A stretch of 64,000 nt of DNA. It comes from Knufia peltigerae. Taxonomy: Eukaryota; Ascomycota; Eurotiomycetes; Chaetothyriales; Trichomeriaceae. The stretch is from positions 186,001 through 250,000 of the forward strand of contig JAPDRN010000013.1 of NCBI GenBank assembly GCA_030247855.1, given 5' to 3'. This document shows, in pieces, positions 1 through 10,936 of this stretch; position 1 is the first letter of the stretch; each line of letters begins with the position of its first letter. Below the pieces are notes generated by a model, which saw only the letters and a program-made list of their open reading frames with translations, was not told where the DNA came from and ran no database searches. A program made the position numbers and the translations under genes.

Positions 1-176
1 TCCTTCTGCCGATTGATACCTCGTACATACAAAAGATGGAGATATTTTTCTCGTTTTAGGTATTTACTTATCACTTGTTCCTTGTTCCTCTCATCACGAC
101 GGTCATCTTTCTTTATATTCAACGCCCGACGTACTGTCCAGAGTGAGTGAGGACATCAGTCCCATCCGTCGACAAG

Positions 177-1723
177 ATGAGGTTCTCATCTTTGACGCTC
201 TCGACTTTCGCCGCTCTCCTCCAGTACAGCAGTGCATCATTTTATGATAACCCCAAGGTCGAAATTCGATCTGAGAAGGAAATTCCTCTTGACGAATTGA
301 AGGCAAAATGGGACTTTGATGTAAGTTCTTTTCTGTCTATCTATTTGCTTGCATTGAAAAGAAATGGCCAAGAGATATGGCTTCTCGGGTGGAAAAGAAA
401 GAACTATGCACTTCGAAGAACATGGATATTAAGTCTATCCCAATACATGTAGTGGTCATTCTCCGGCATCTCGACATTCGGCCATCTTAAGCATGTCAAA
501 TGCCTCACGGCACCGTACGAGCCTTTCGACATTGGTATTCTCGGAGCTCCCTTTGACACTGCCGTGAGCTACCGACCTGGTGAGTACACACTTTCTCCTG
601 GTCAACGATATCAGAACAGTCCATTTCCGGTTGCTTGCTATACATCTCGAAAATTGTGACGATCTATCGCACCTCTCTACATTGCGTACGTGTCTTACTA
701 ACACCACCCATCCAAGGCGCTCGATTCGGCCCACGAGCTATCCGTGCGGCGTCCGCTCGTCAAACCTCTTTCCGAGGATTCAACCACCGCGCGGGCATGA
801 ACCCATACCAGTCGTGGGCGTCGATCCTCGATTGCGGTGACATCCCCGTCACGCCCTTCGACAACGCCCTGGCCCTGCACCAGATGACCACGGCCTACAC
901 CGAACTCATCTCCCGCCGGCCTCTGTCCTACACCAACCCGCCCTCCCACACCCACCCGAAACTCATCTCGCTCGGCGGCGACCACAGCATCGCGCTCGCG
1001 GCTCTGCGGGCCCTCGAGAAGGTGCACCGACGGCCCATCGCCGTCCTCCACTTCGACGCCCACCTCGACACGTGGCACCCGGGCGCGTACCCGTCGGTGT
1101 GGTCGACGACCCCGACGCAGGCCGACTTCACCCACGGCACCATGTTCTGGGTGGCGTCCGAGGAGGGCCTGATCGCCAACGGCTCGTCGGTGCACGCGGG
1201 CCTGCGGACCCGCCTGTCGGGCAACGAGTGGGGGGACTACGACAACGACGAGCGGCAGGGGTTCCTGCGGATCGAGGCCGACGACATCGACGCCGTGGGG
1301 GTCTCCGGGATCATCGAGCTCATCATGGAGCGCATGGGCACCGAGACGCCCGTCTACCTCAGCGTCGACATCGACGTCATCGACCCGGGCCTCGCCCCGG
1401 GCACCGGCACCCCGGAACCGGGGGGCTGGACGACGCGCGAGCTCATCGCCATCCTGAGGGGCATCGAGGGCCTCAACGTCGTCGGGGCCGACGTCGTCGA
1501 GGTCGCGCCTGCGTACGACGGCATGGGGGAGGCCACCGCCCTCGCGGGCGCCCAGGTCGCCTACGAGATCCTCACGAGCATGGTCAGGCGCGGCCTGCGC
1601 GAGCGCGGCGAGGACGTCGTCCTGGCCAAACCCGGCAACTCCAAGATCCTGGAAAAGGCGAAGCAAAAGGCCATGGCCAATGGCAAGGTCAAGCCCGACA
1701 CCAAGGCCAAGGACGAACTTTGA
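177..1723 (+). CDS. Agmatinase/ureohydrolase-family enzyme with signal peptide and KDEL tail
   Basis: The gene encodes an arginase-superfamily hydrolase that should release urea from agmatine or a related guanidino compound. Three exons are read: 177-320, 453-579 and 717-1723, giving 425 residues in phase; introns start GTAAGT and GTGAGT and the second has a TTACTAAC branch site. The binuclear manganese motifs are all visible in exon 3: GGDHS, DAHLD and DIDVID. The first 20 or so residues (MRFSSLTLSTFAALLQYSSA) form a typical signal peptide, and the last four residues are KDEL before the TGA, which would retain the enzyme in the ER lumen. The third exon is very GC-rich with strong GC3 bias, so long shadow frames exist on both strands. 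Family assignment is secure; the exact substrate (agmatine, guanidinobutyrate, other) is not. Confidence 0.9.
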
Positions 1724-2532
1724 GAGGGGGGCTCGGGGCTACGCCCTGGTAAATAGTCCTGGACGTGGCTGCACTCAATACGTAGGTGATGCATTTACGT
1801 ACCACGAGTCCGCACTTCCAGTTTAAGCATTGCAAAACGCCAAATATAAGTTTCGAAACAGAATGACCTTCTTCCTTTAAGAAGAAGAAGAAAAACCTCT
1901 CGGCCATGTTACTTTTATTATCATCAGTATCCGCAACAGTATCAGCAGAGTAGCCTCCGTCAACTCCTTCCCCCCCCCCGAGACTTCCATCTTACTACTA
2001 CCTACGGAGTAACTAAAAGTAGTATCACACTAGGTAGTATGCCTCGGTTGTTCAATGGCATTTTCTTCAGATGTTTGTCTTACTTGCGATGAGTACTCTG
2101 TGCTCACTCGGACGGGGACCCCAAAGGCCAAACTGTTAGTCTAAACCTGTACAAGCCATTTGAATACCTCCCTCTGTCTCTCGCTCTCTCCTCACTCTCG
2201 TGGTTCATGATACGTGCCGCTTGCGAAGAGGCAAAGACTTCAACATGAAAAGTAAACATGAGCCATGTGTATGGACAACACTCAACTCGATCTCTCTACT
2301 GGTCTCCTTTTTGATATTCCCACAACCCTACCGAACGCCACGCTGTCTAAGTGAGAGTAGCCTTGGATACATTTTTGCCTTTCCTTTGGTGGAAATTGTA
2401 GTGTCCAGGCATGCATTCCTGATATCATAACGTCATCTTCCCACCCTAAAATATGCGCAAGAACGAAATTGGACGAGAACCTTCCCTCGATACACTCAGA
2501 GACCACCCAGAGACTGACACATATGAGGTTGA
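1724..2532. other. Intergenic region between convergent genes
   Basis: These 809 bp lie between two converging genes, so they hold two 3' ends. I see no coding pattern. One TACGGAGTA nonamer sits at 2003-2011, in a short stretch rich in TAGTA/TACTA words, and a short GAA run lies near 1881-1893. Confidence 0.6.
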
Positions 2533-5500
2533 TCAAAAATTGTACCTCGTTCCCTGTCTAGTGACAGGTTTCCCCTGCTTGTTCAGGACCGATTGTGCCG
2601 AGGACGTAATCTTCTCCTCAACCACGTACTGGTTCTTCTTCCCACGCGGTCGTGGTTTCGGAGGCGGTTCAACATGGCGATAACCTTGCTCTGCAACGGC
2701 CGTGGTGTTCCTCCACCTCAGGCATCGATGTGACTTGTCACTCACGTAAGTTTTGGTCCTCGTCGACATGCGCGCAGGTGGTTCTTCCGACTTCTCGCGA
2801 GGAAGGAGGTATTCGGCTCGCTTCTCCATATGTTTGATGATGAGGTCTCTTTGGAGAGCAAGTTCCTTTTGGAGTTTTGACTCCCTCACGCCCCGGCCTT
2901 CAAGCCAACCAATCAACATGTCTAGATCCTCGGCAGTGTCGTAGAATCCCCATTGTTTGGCATTAACCAAACTCGTCGGGCCTTCTTCCAGGGACTTGCG
3001 TTCCGCAGGAGTCATCTGGAAGCGTCGATAGTAACCGTCCCGCTCCTGTTTGGAAATTTCGATGAAGCCTTCTCGCTCCATGTCATCCGGGCCTTGGACC
3101 CAGAGTCGACCGTTGGCGTAGCCGGCATCTGCCGTTGAACTGTCTGGGAGACCGCCGTACGGCATTGCATTTCGTTCGAACCACCAATATCTATTGCAGA
3201 ACCGGTCCTTACCCAGCACCCTCGTTCGAGGACAATCTGCCTCTCGCAAGTCGCTGTCAACGACGATGATGGCGTCTTCCGCGGCCTGGACTTTTTCTCG
3301 CTCCTTTTCGATCTGCTTGAGAACTTTCTGGTACTCTTTGCTGCCCTTATTCTGTTTTGCTTCGGCCGCCTTTTCTTTTCGTTCTTGTTCTTCTTCACGC
3401 TTTCTCTTTCGCTCCGCAGCTCGATCAGTCCCACGCCGTAGAGACCGAGTCACAACGGGCTCTTCGTCCTCCGAGTCCGGAATAGAGACATCGCCCTCCC
3501 CGGCATGCTCCACTTCCATTGCCTCCTCAAGCTCAGGCACGGGGCTGGGTGATTTTTCAGGCTCTGGTGCAAGTAGTTTTCGTTCCACCTGTAATTCCTT
3601 CAACCTCGCCAAAGCCTCCTTCCGAGCTCGCTGGTGCTCAATCTTGGCCTTTCTGTATTGGGTCATGGTGTTGCTCATATCTTCCAGGAAATCTTTAACA
3701 GTCTTTGTTTCCAGGAACAGCTGGCAAATTATTTGCAATGCTTCCGCTCGCAAGTTGATGTCCATGGTTGAGTATTGTATCCGGGCGGTCTCGATGGTTG
3801 GTTCGGCGTCGAGAGGTGCGAGGTGTGCGAGGAGTTTGTTGCACAGGTCTGTAAGTCGAGGTCGTCCCGAAAGTTGATGAAACAGGCCAACCATCACCAG
3901 TTCCCATCCTCCATTTTTGAAATCGCGTTTCCGGAGTCTGCTGATCCAGTCGTACTCACCAAACATTTCTGCTGCTCGGTGTGGAACAGTCTCAACTTCC
4001 TCCTCCACAGGCTCTGGCTCTGGTTCTGCAAATTTGACCTTGTTAAGGCTACTTCGAGTTCTTTTGGCAGGATATTCTGGTTCCGGCGTTGGCGTCGGGG
4101 CTTTACTTTCCTCTTCTTCGGATTCTTCTTCCTCCTCCTCATCAGAGTCGGGCAAGTCTGGGAGAGATATTTGGATGGCCCCTTCGTTGTCGGCTTCCGA
4201 ATTGACGAGCTGTTTGAGGATCGCACAATGCACCTCCACGAATAACTCGCAATCCACCTCCATCGAGGAGAACTGCATCGCGTCTACAAAGTCGTCGAAA
4301 GTGAAGGAGTCCAGTTTCAAGACCTGGCAATACACATTCAGCGTATTCCAGGTCTCCAGCAAAAGTCCAATGTTTTCCCCCTTGAGTCCAGGAATTGCAT
4401 CCTTGGTCAGTGTCTCATCGGAGTACAGTTCTTTCGTAACAAACTTCAATGCTGGCCGGTGTGTTCCATCTCGGACAGGCTCTACATCAAGGTCCTCGAT
4501 GGGATATTTAATACTGGGAGGAGGTGGAGGGATTTCTACCACGACCTCTTGCTTTAGCGGAACAGGCTGAGGGGCAGGTGGTTGTACTGGTGGGGGGTAG
4601 TAATGTCCATTAGGTGCCAGCTGGTTGGGAGGGAGATAGTTGGCGTAATAAGGTGGATAGTCCGAAGGAGGCTGAGGCGGCGGTTGCATGTGACCCCAGG
4701 ATCGTGGCAACAGGCCTGGGTCAGGCATGGGAGGTGGCACGTAAGGGGTATTCTGGTGATAGAAGTTGTGGTATGCTTGGGCCGCAGGGTCTAGCGTACG
4801 CTCAGGATGGGGATGTTGATGGCTGTGGCCTTTTCGCGCTTTGGGAGCAGGTTTCAGCTCGGGGAACTTATTGGGCTGCCAGATACCAAACATACCATCT
4901 TGTTGCTCCACATTGGAATTTCTCTTCTCAGCCTTCTTTGCTGCGACCTTGGTGCTGTGCTGGAGGTGCGGAGGGACATTGGTATCTATCCGGAAGCGTT
5001 CAGCAATCTCGGGCTTGACCAACCAAGGTGCGCCTATCCATCCTTCTCGGGTGACTGCATTCTTGATGAACGAGCGGAGCATCTGCTTTGTGAATATCTT
5101 GCGGTCTCTGACGATATGCTGGTCGTCAACCAGAGCCTCCTCGTCCGGCCGGTCGATTAATCTGACAAAGTACCGGGAAAACGCATTCCTAAGTATTCCA
5201 CCGTCAATGCCCCTGATCTCGGCGAATTTGGCCTTGTCTCTCACACGCCCATTAAGTCGTGAAGAGTCATCGAGGATGACTGTCACCAATTCGCCGGGAT
5301 AGAAATCGTTCTTGAACTCGTTGAAAACTTCCTCCACCAGGTTGTCGATCCGGGACGTGGTGGAGAATTGGACCCTTCGTAGTACAGGTTCTCGGAGCGC
5401 CTGCGGGAATGCTTCATCGATCTCTTTAGACCCTGCCAGTTCACTCCTCAAGGCATCGAAGTAGGTCAGGCCCGAGCGACCGGTAACCTCGCATGTGAAT

Positions 5501-5652
5501 CTCTTTGACTTGAAAAAGTCCATGCGCTCGAGGTAGGCATCGTAGGAGACGAATACTTCATTGGACTCTGAAATGACCCAGACATCGCACTCTTGGTCGT
5601 CAATGTAAGGATGTGGCAGGTATCGGACAGGCTTCCTCTTAAACAAAACCAT
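2533..5652 (-). CDS. ITC1: ISWI chromatin-remodelling complex subunit Itc1 (WAC/DDT protein)
   Basis: A single uninterrupted frame of 1039 residues starting at the ATG at 5652 (MVLFKRKPV), which matches how this family begins; the frame runs further upstream only to a TTG. The WAC domain occupies roughly residues 20-125. A proline-rich linker follows (about 300-365), then the DDT helices (about 410-465), an acidic Glu run near 505, a charged coiled-coil stretch, and the WSD/D-TOX element with a YWWFE core near 820. The protein pairs with the ISWI ATPase (Isw2) to slide nucleosomes and repress genes in the nucleus. No intron or break is visible. The family call is firm; the yeast symbol is used by homology. 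Confidence 0.92.
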   Translation of the reverse strand: MVLFKRKPVRYLPHPYIDDQECDVWVISESNEVFVSYDAYLERMDFFKSKRFTCEVTGRSGLTYFDALRSELAGSKEIDEAFPQALREPVLRRVQFSTTSRIDNLVEEVFNEFKNDFYPGELVTVILDDSSRLNGRVRDKAKFAEIRGIDGGILRNAFSRYFVRLIDRPDEEALVDDQHIVRDRKIFTKQMLRSFIKNAVTREGWIGAPWLVKPEIAERFRIDTNVPPHLQHSTKVAAKKAEKRNSNVEQQDGMFGIWQPNKFPELKPAPKARKGHSHQHPHPERTLDPAAQAYHNFYHQNTPYVPPPMPDPGLLPRSWGHMQPPPQPPSDYPPYYANYLPPNQLAPNGHYYPPPVQPPAPQPVPLKQEVVVEIPPPPPSIKYPIEDLDVEPVRDGTHRPALKFVTKELYSDETLTKDAIPGLKGENIGLLLETWNTLNVYCQVLKLDSFTFDDFVDAMQFSSMEVDCELFVEVHCAILKQLVNSEADNEGAIQISLPDLPDSDEEEEEESEEEESKAPTPTPEPEYPAKRTRSSLNKVKFAEPEPEPVEEEVETVPHRAAEMFGEYDWISRLRKRDFKNGGWELVMVGLFHQLSGRPRLTDLCNKLLAHLAPLDAEPTIETARIQYSTMDINLRAEALQIICQLFLETKTVKDFLEDMSNTMTQYRKAKIEHQRARKEALARLKELQVERKLLAPEPEKSPSPVPELEEAMEVEHAGEGDVSIPDSEDEEPVVTRSLRRGTDRAAERKRKREEEQERKEKAAEAKQNKGSKEYQKVLKQIEKEREKVQAAEDAIIVVDSDLREADCPRTRVLGKDRFCNRYWWFERNAMPYGGLPDSSTADAGYANGRLWVQGPDDMEREGFIEISKQERDGYYRRFQMTPAERKSLEEGPTSLVNAKQWGFYDTAEDLDMLIGWLEGRGVRESKLQKELALQRDLIIKHMEKRAEYLLPREKSEEPPARMSTRTKTYVSDKSHRCLRWRNTTAVAEQGYRHVEPPPKPRPRGKKNQYVVEEKITSSAQSVLNKQGKPVTRQGTRYNF

Positions 5653-6886
5653 CCTGAAGCGTTGCCGGTCGAGGATGTTCGTATGCTGGCGGCGCAATTA
5701 GAAGGGAAGGCGAGTAAAGTGGTGTTGAGGAGGGATTCATGCACGCCGCGACCTATAAACGGACGATGATCAGTCTTTGGAACGTGTTGTTGGCTGTTTG
5801 CATGTCTGACGCGGTGGTCGCCGGGGTTTGCGCAAGACGCAGGAGACCTACAAAGGGCAGGGAAAACGCGTCATGAAGGAAGGACGGTCGCCGGCAGTGT
5901 ACAAATGCGGGTGGTGGTGGGTATTAGATGGATTGTGGTGGTCGCGACGGAGGAAATTCTGAAAGCATAGACGAACATAACGAGGAGAGAAGGAAAAGAA
6001 CAAAGAGCGACGAGGGTGAGTGCAGAACAGTTAGTATGCGGCAAAGAGCCAGTGACAGTGGGAGGAACAGAGTGGGTGTTGGATGCGAATGTGGAGCCTT
6101 ATTATTCCGCAGAGAGAGAGAGAGGGAAGTATTTCATGGACCAGGTGTTGACCCCGGGTCGTTTGTCTCCAGGCCATGTTCAACGCGACACAATAAGCTC
6201 AAGCCAGCCTCAAGGAGCCATATACAACACTTCATCTGCCATTGATCTCAGCGAAACCCTCCAGAGAGGGAGAGGCGTAGATGCATCTTGGGGTCAAGCA
6301 GCAGCGCAGGAAGAACAACAACGGGCAGACATCATAAGCGCCTAACACCCTTTCAGCTTAGCTCAGCCGCGCCCCGGCAATCCCGCCAAGGGTCAACAGC
6401 GCCAAGACTTGCCCGGAAACATCCAATCATCGTCCCCTTTACCCTCCCCTCGCCTTGACTAGCAGTCGACTCTGGTTCAAACCTTTACATTCCTGTCGTT
6501 CATGGGTATAATGGTACTCGTTCGACTCCCACAAAGCCGCTGAATCGAATGGAGCCACTTTTGAAGCACCATCTGCTGCAGTTATCATGCGATGTCGCAT
6601 TATCATCAGGCACGACCGATACCACCTCGTCTCATGTCATGGATGGGGAACATTGACAACGCTTCGGGTGCCCCAACACTCCCGTGAAAAGGGTCAGACA
6701 CTGTATGCCATCAACTCTCCACGCATGAAATGCTCGCAACGCGTAACTCGAAGTATAAAAGAACGCGGTGAACCACCGCATGGGACGATTTTTTGTTGGG
6801 AGGGCAAATAGTTGATCAACCCTCTCTATCTGTCTAGTATTGGTGATCACCCACAAGTAATCTTCAATGCATCGCGAGTTTGCCAT
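5653..6886. other. 1.2-kb upstream region of ITC1; no gene seen
   Basis: This is the 5' side of ITC1 and the 3' side of ALG8. It contains a short GA microsatellite near 6112-6126 and several open frames without ATG starts or family features. The stretch 6460-6540 carries scattered GTTCGA/GTTCAA words but does not fold as a tRNA. Confidence 0.5.
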
Positions 6887-8646
6887 TTACGACAAATAGC
6901 AAACCATGAATCCCAGCCACGACCCTATGACTCCTACTGCAGAGTATGTGCTGATGAACATCAATGGTAAAAATTCGTATCTAGCTCCGAACACCATTCT
7001 ATGCACCAGCGAGCAGTAAGCCATCAGTGGAACAGAGATGGCAATATAAAGCAGGGCAAATCGATCCAAAAGGAAAATTCGCCGCCTGGAAGGTGCTGGC
7101 GCCAACTGATCAAAGGCATAGAGGAAGATGATCAGCCATGTGATCGTGTAAGCGACCTTGATAGGAAACTCGGCTGCCGTGAATAACAGTGGAAATAACG
7201 ACACGTGGCCTGCTATTGCCAAAGGCCGGAAGCTGGCAAGATAAGATCGATCTTTGATGGCGAGGAGACTGAACGGGATGATGACAAGGAGGATCGCCTT
7301 CTCATGCACGTGCCAGCCGAATAGGAACGACGCATATCCGCACAGTGTGATGGCTCCCACAAACGAGTCCCAAGAAGGCCGGAACCACAACTTCGTCAGG
7401 GCAATGATCTGAAACGATAGCGTAAGAGCGAAGCATTGCCTGGCTGAAATATCTGGCAGGACGGCAAAGGTGGTATCGCCCACAAGGCCACGAGTAACGC
7501 TGTTGACTGCCTTCTGGTCAACATCAAGACCCAGGTAAGGGGCTGCTATTATCAGCATCCTATCCAGGAACGAGTAGATAGCCCAAGCATTTGGAGCCCA
7601 GTATGCATGACAAAGACCTCTCGCAAATGGAAAAAGTCGACTTTTGAGTTGATCAAGCTGACCCCATACGACAAAAGGACCGAAAGCTGCTCCGAAGATC
7701 GCTACAATACTTGTTCCCAGCTTGATGATGTTGGTGAATTGAGGGCGAAACATGTTCTTTGGACGCAGGCAATAGGCTCGGGCCAGATAGACAAAGTAAG
7801 CTGGAGCCAGATAGAGATAGATATGCTTCAAACACAGGAGAACAGCAAAGAGCATGCCACTGTACAGCATGGTTGAATCTCTGCGCGCAAGAACAATGGA
7901 GAGAATCAAAACACCGTATAGAAACCCATTGTACTGGAAGTGGATGTGGTCGATAATCAAGAGACCTGGCGATAGCAGGATCGAGAGAGCCACGGCATGG
8001 CTTTGGCGCCGACTCGACAGAGGCGAGGTTTCGGTGTAACTACAATAATCAGTGTCAAGCAAGAATCCAGCCATATGAATGAAACTCACAGGTTCAAGGC
8101 ATAGACTAATAGTAATTCGGTCAAGATGACTGATGATCGTTGAAAGCAGATTGTCGCCCACGAGTCGTAGTTCAGGTTCCGTACCACTACCATGGCAGGA
8201 TCTATTAGTCTGGCTGGCTGTGAGAGGAGCCACTCAAACGCGGCGAAAGCCGGAGGATAGTCCAGCGTCCACTCTGAGGTCGTCTGCATCTCTGTCAATT
8301 CCCTGAACTCGTGAGGTTTCAGGGCATGGTTAAACGTACCTCATAGTACCAGCTTTTGACGGGCAAGGAATTAGTGATGGCCAGCCAATTTCGATGGACT
8401 TCAAAGTCCGTGGATTTGTAGGCGGGAAAAAGCAGTACTTTCAGAGCTGTTGCTACTACAGCTGTCTGAAATAAAGATGGCCATTGATCGAGCCCAGGCT
8501 GCCCTTTGGATTGTGGCTGTCTGGTTTCCTGTTGCAATGGCAATTAGCTATGGGTCGCTCTCAAAGTTATTCGTAGCTTTAAATACCGGGATGATAGGAG
8601 TTTTATCTCGAAATCTGTTCAGGGTAGTTGACACAGCTGCAGCCAT
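6887..8646 (-). CDS. ALG8: ALG8 dolichyl-P-Glc: Glc1Man9GlcNAc2-PP-dolichol glucosyltransferase
   Basis: ER membrane enzyme that adds the second glucose to the lipid-linked N-glycan precursor, using dolichyl-phosphate glucose. Exons read on the minus strand: 8646-8587, 8528-8340, 8289-8090 and 8039-6887, 533 residues. Hallmarks are the TSEWTLDYPP luminal loop, the HIHFQYNG motif and FPFARGLCHAYWAPN, with about a dozen hydrophobic helices. The first exon is inferred: the frame holding the conserved N-terminal part has no ATG and is preceded by a stop, and an upstream ATG at 8646 joins in phase through a 58-bp intron with a GCTAAT branch site. The remaining joins are well supported by conserved sequence on both sides. 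Confidence 0.88.
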
Positions 8647-9275
8647 TACGGACGAGGAACAGCTATCACCTAGAGACAGACCAAAGTGGTGAAAGCTTTC
8701 AACACGGGCAATCGACGAGGAGTAATTTAAGTGTCGGGGAAAACGCTAGTGAAGTTAGCAACATTAGTAAGATCAAGTGTGTGCCAGGAGACATAGCACT
8801 AAGTCACTAGACTGCAAAGCCACTAAGTCTCCCGCATGAACCACGAGGTGCATTACGGAGTACGGTCAATCATATTTGCAGCTTGCGTACTTCCATAGTC
8901 GACCATTGGAACCAAGTATAGACACCTTGTACTCTACTCCGTACGCAGCATATTTTGCCCTGGGACTTTTGTTATTTGATGGACGTCTTGGAAGGATTCA
9001 AACATCATGTCGTTTTTCAGAATTTGAATGTCAGGCACCTTGTTGAACCAGCCCCAGTCACTCTTGAACTTGCCCGCGAAATTCGCTACTGCGTCATTGC
9101 AATTTGTATTAGCTGGGCCACTGTATCAGTATTTCGTACTTGGATGACCAGCAAAAGAGATTCCTGCTAGGATTATTGCATCACTGTACTATTACTTGTT
9201 TGTGTGACACCATCCCCGTCCCCTGAATACATTGCTAACACCATATCTATTTCTTGTTTTTGCATACCTAGCACG
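8647..9275. promoter_or_regulatory. Divergent promoter region of ALG8 and the lectin gene
   Basis: 629 bp between two divergent secretory-pathway genes. Two copies of the nonamer TACGGAGTA occur in opposite orientation at 8854-8862 and 8935-8943. The segment just before the lectin ATG (about 9230-9271) looks like an intron 3' end (GCTAAC, pyrimidine-rich, CCTAG), so a 5'UTR intron is possible. Confidence 0.45.
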
Positions 9276-10574
9276 ATGTTGACCCTACACGCGACCTGCC
9301 TGTCTTTACTCTGGGCCGTCTCGACCCTCGCTCAGAACCTCGATGTCCGAAATCCGATCGAGGATCTGTCCTTCGGCCACAAGTCTACCTTGTCGCCGAA
9401 TTCCTTCGCCATCCCTGGCTGGTCTATGCTGGGCGAAGGACACGTGCCCCAACTCCTATCTGATCGAGTCATCCTGACACCTCCTTATGGCGGGAACAAG
9501 CGAGGTGCGCTGTGGTCGGAGAACAAACTCTCGCTACAAGACTGGCAAGTCGACCTGAAGTTTAGAGCTGGTGCGACGGATCGAGGTAGTGGGAATTTCC
9601 AGCTCTGGTACGCACAAGATGGGGATAAACAAGTAAGCACATCGAACATATACTCGGTAGGGACGTGGGAAGGTCTCGCCATTGTTGTCGACACAGTCGG
9701 CGGGATACAGAAGATTCGAGGGTTTCTCAATGACGGTTCTACCGACTACAAAAGCCATGGCAACGTCGACTCCCTAGCGTTCGGCCATTGCGACTACACC
9801 TACCGCAACCTCGGTCGACCATCACACATCGTCGTGCGGTCCTCAGGTAACGGTCTACAAATTGAAGTTGACGGCCGGTCATGCTTTGCCACTGACAAAG
9901 TTTCTCTACCGTCAAACTACAACTTTGGCCTGACAGCCTCGTCCGCCGATCCTCCTGACTCATTCGAAGTGTTCGCTTTCGCAGTGAGCAACGCACCCGC
10001 TACCTCTATTCCACAAGCGCAACAACATCAGCACCAACAACAAGAACAGTCTCCACCTCCACCGCCTGCTCAGAACAACCCAGACGCTGGCATGTCGCAG
10101 ATGGACGACCACCCAGCCTCGTTCTACACAACCTCGGAGGCCCAATTCGCCGACCTTCACAACCGCCTCAACCTCCTTTCCAAGTCCATAACCAATCTCT
10201 TCACCGAAATCACGAGGCACACACAAGCGGAAGAAGCTCGTTACCGGGAAATCCTTTCACGTATGCCGACTGAACAGAGTATGAGATCTCTCGAGTCCAA
10301 ATTCGGCAACCTAGACCGTGTCGTCGGCGAACTGGAGCGCGAGTTGAAGTCCTCGGACCACAAGGCTCAATTTGCAAAGATCTCGGAACAAATCTCTCAG
10401 ACGCATCTCGGCGTGACGGAACATGTGCCACAACGACTGAGGGAATATGTCCAGGCTCACACCCCACGCATCGGTTTCATTCTATATAGTTTCATGGCGT
10501 TCCAAACGTGCTGTATCGGCGCCTGGGCGTGGTACAAGTACCGCAAGAGCACGATGCCAAAGAAATATCTGTAA
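9276..10574 (+). CDS. L-type lectin cargo receptor (Emp47/ERGIC-53-like)
   Basis: A 432-residue type I membrane protein. A signal peptide (residues 1-19, ending in TLAQ) is followed by a legume-type lectin domain to about residue 230, with the motifs GSGNFQLWY and GLAIVVDT typical of cargo-receptor lectins. A Gln/Pro-rich linker, a coiled-coil stretch (about 290-390) and one membrane helix follow. The cytosolic tail ends in KKYL, a dilysine KKXX retrieval signal for COPI. The predicted role is lectin-guided export of glycoproteins from the ER to the Golgi. The start is set at the ATG at 9276 because the upstream extension begins at a GTG and would bury the signal peptide. Confidence 0.88.
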   Translation: MLTLHATCLSLLWAVSTLAQNLDVRNPIEDLSFGHKSTLSPNSFAIPGWSMLGEGHVPQLLSDRVILTPPYGGNKRGALWSENKLSLQDWQVDLKFRAGATDRGSGNFQLWYAQDGDKQVSTSNIYSVGTWEGLAIVVDTVGGIQKIRGFLNDGSTDYKSHGNVDSLAFGHCDYTYRNLGRPSHIVVRSSGNGLQIEVDGRSCFATDKVSLPSNYNFGLTASSADPPDSFEVFAFAVSNAPATSIPQAQQHQHQQQEQSPPPPPAQNNPDAGMSQMDDHPASFYTTSEAQFADLHNRLNLLSKSITNLFTEITRHTQAEEARYREILSRMPTEQSMRSLESKFGNLDRVVGELERELKSSDHKAQFAKISEQISQTHLGVTEHVPQRLREYVQAHTPRIGFILYSFMAFQTCCIGAWAWYKYRKSTMPKKYL

Positions 10575-10936
10575 TTGTACTTTCACTAGCTGGACCTTTT
10601 TGGGGTTTTTGCATGACGAGAAATGTATCGATATGAGATCATCTTAGCTTATGATTGAATGCCTGTAGACTGTCGTCTCGCGGGCGTTTTACTTGGGAGG
10701 CCAATTGTTCTGATGCGTAAATCTATCTGGTCTAGTCTCTCCGATTTCATATTTCTCATTTCAACGCCACGAGTCCGCGTGATGCATCGACCGGCCATCC
10801 CCTTCTTGGTCTCAGCCCACACACCACTGCATCCGACAACACATGTGTCCAACTGCTCCTCATAACCTCGGTTTCTGTTTCTTGATTCCATATTTGCTTC
10901 TCTCTAGATGACGCATCAACCATCTTTGAAGTTAGA
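10575..10936. other. Intergenic region between convergent genes
   Basis: 362 bp holding the 3' ends of the lectin and asparaginyl-tRNA synthetase genes. No further gene or repeat seen. Confidence 0.5.

Noticed and set aside
698..1666. 322-codon frame antisense to the ureohydrolase
   Set aside because: It mirrors the GC3-biased third exon, has repetitive Val/Arg/Asp composition, no family signal and no ATG-supported gene structure.
1072..1752. 226-codon same-strand alternative frame in the ureohydrolase
   Set aside because: Arg/His/Gly-rich shadow of the GC-rich exon; the real frame carries all catalytic motifs.
6016..6345. 109-codon frame upstream of ITC1
   Set aside because: Begins with GTG, no homologous feature, overlaps a GA microsatellite.
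6460..6545. Possible tRNA suggested by GTTCGACTCCC and GGTTCAAACC
   Set aside because: Neither word sits in a T-arm with pairing stem, and no acceptor stem or D-arm can be formed.
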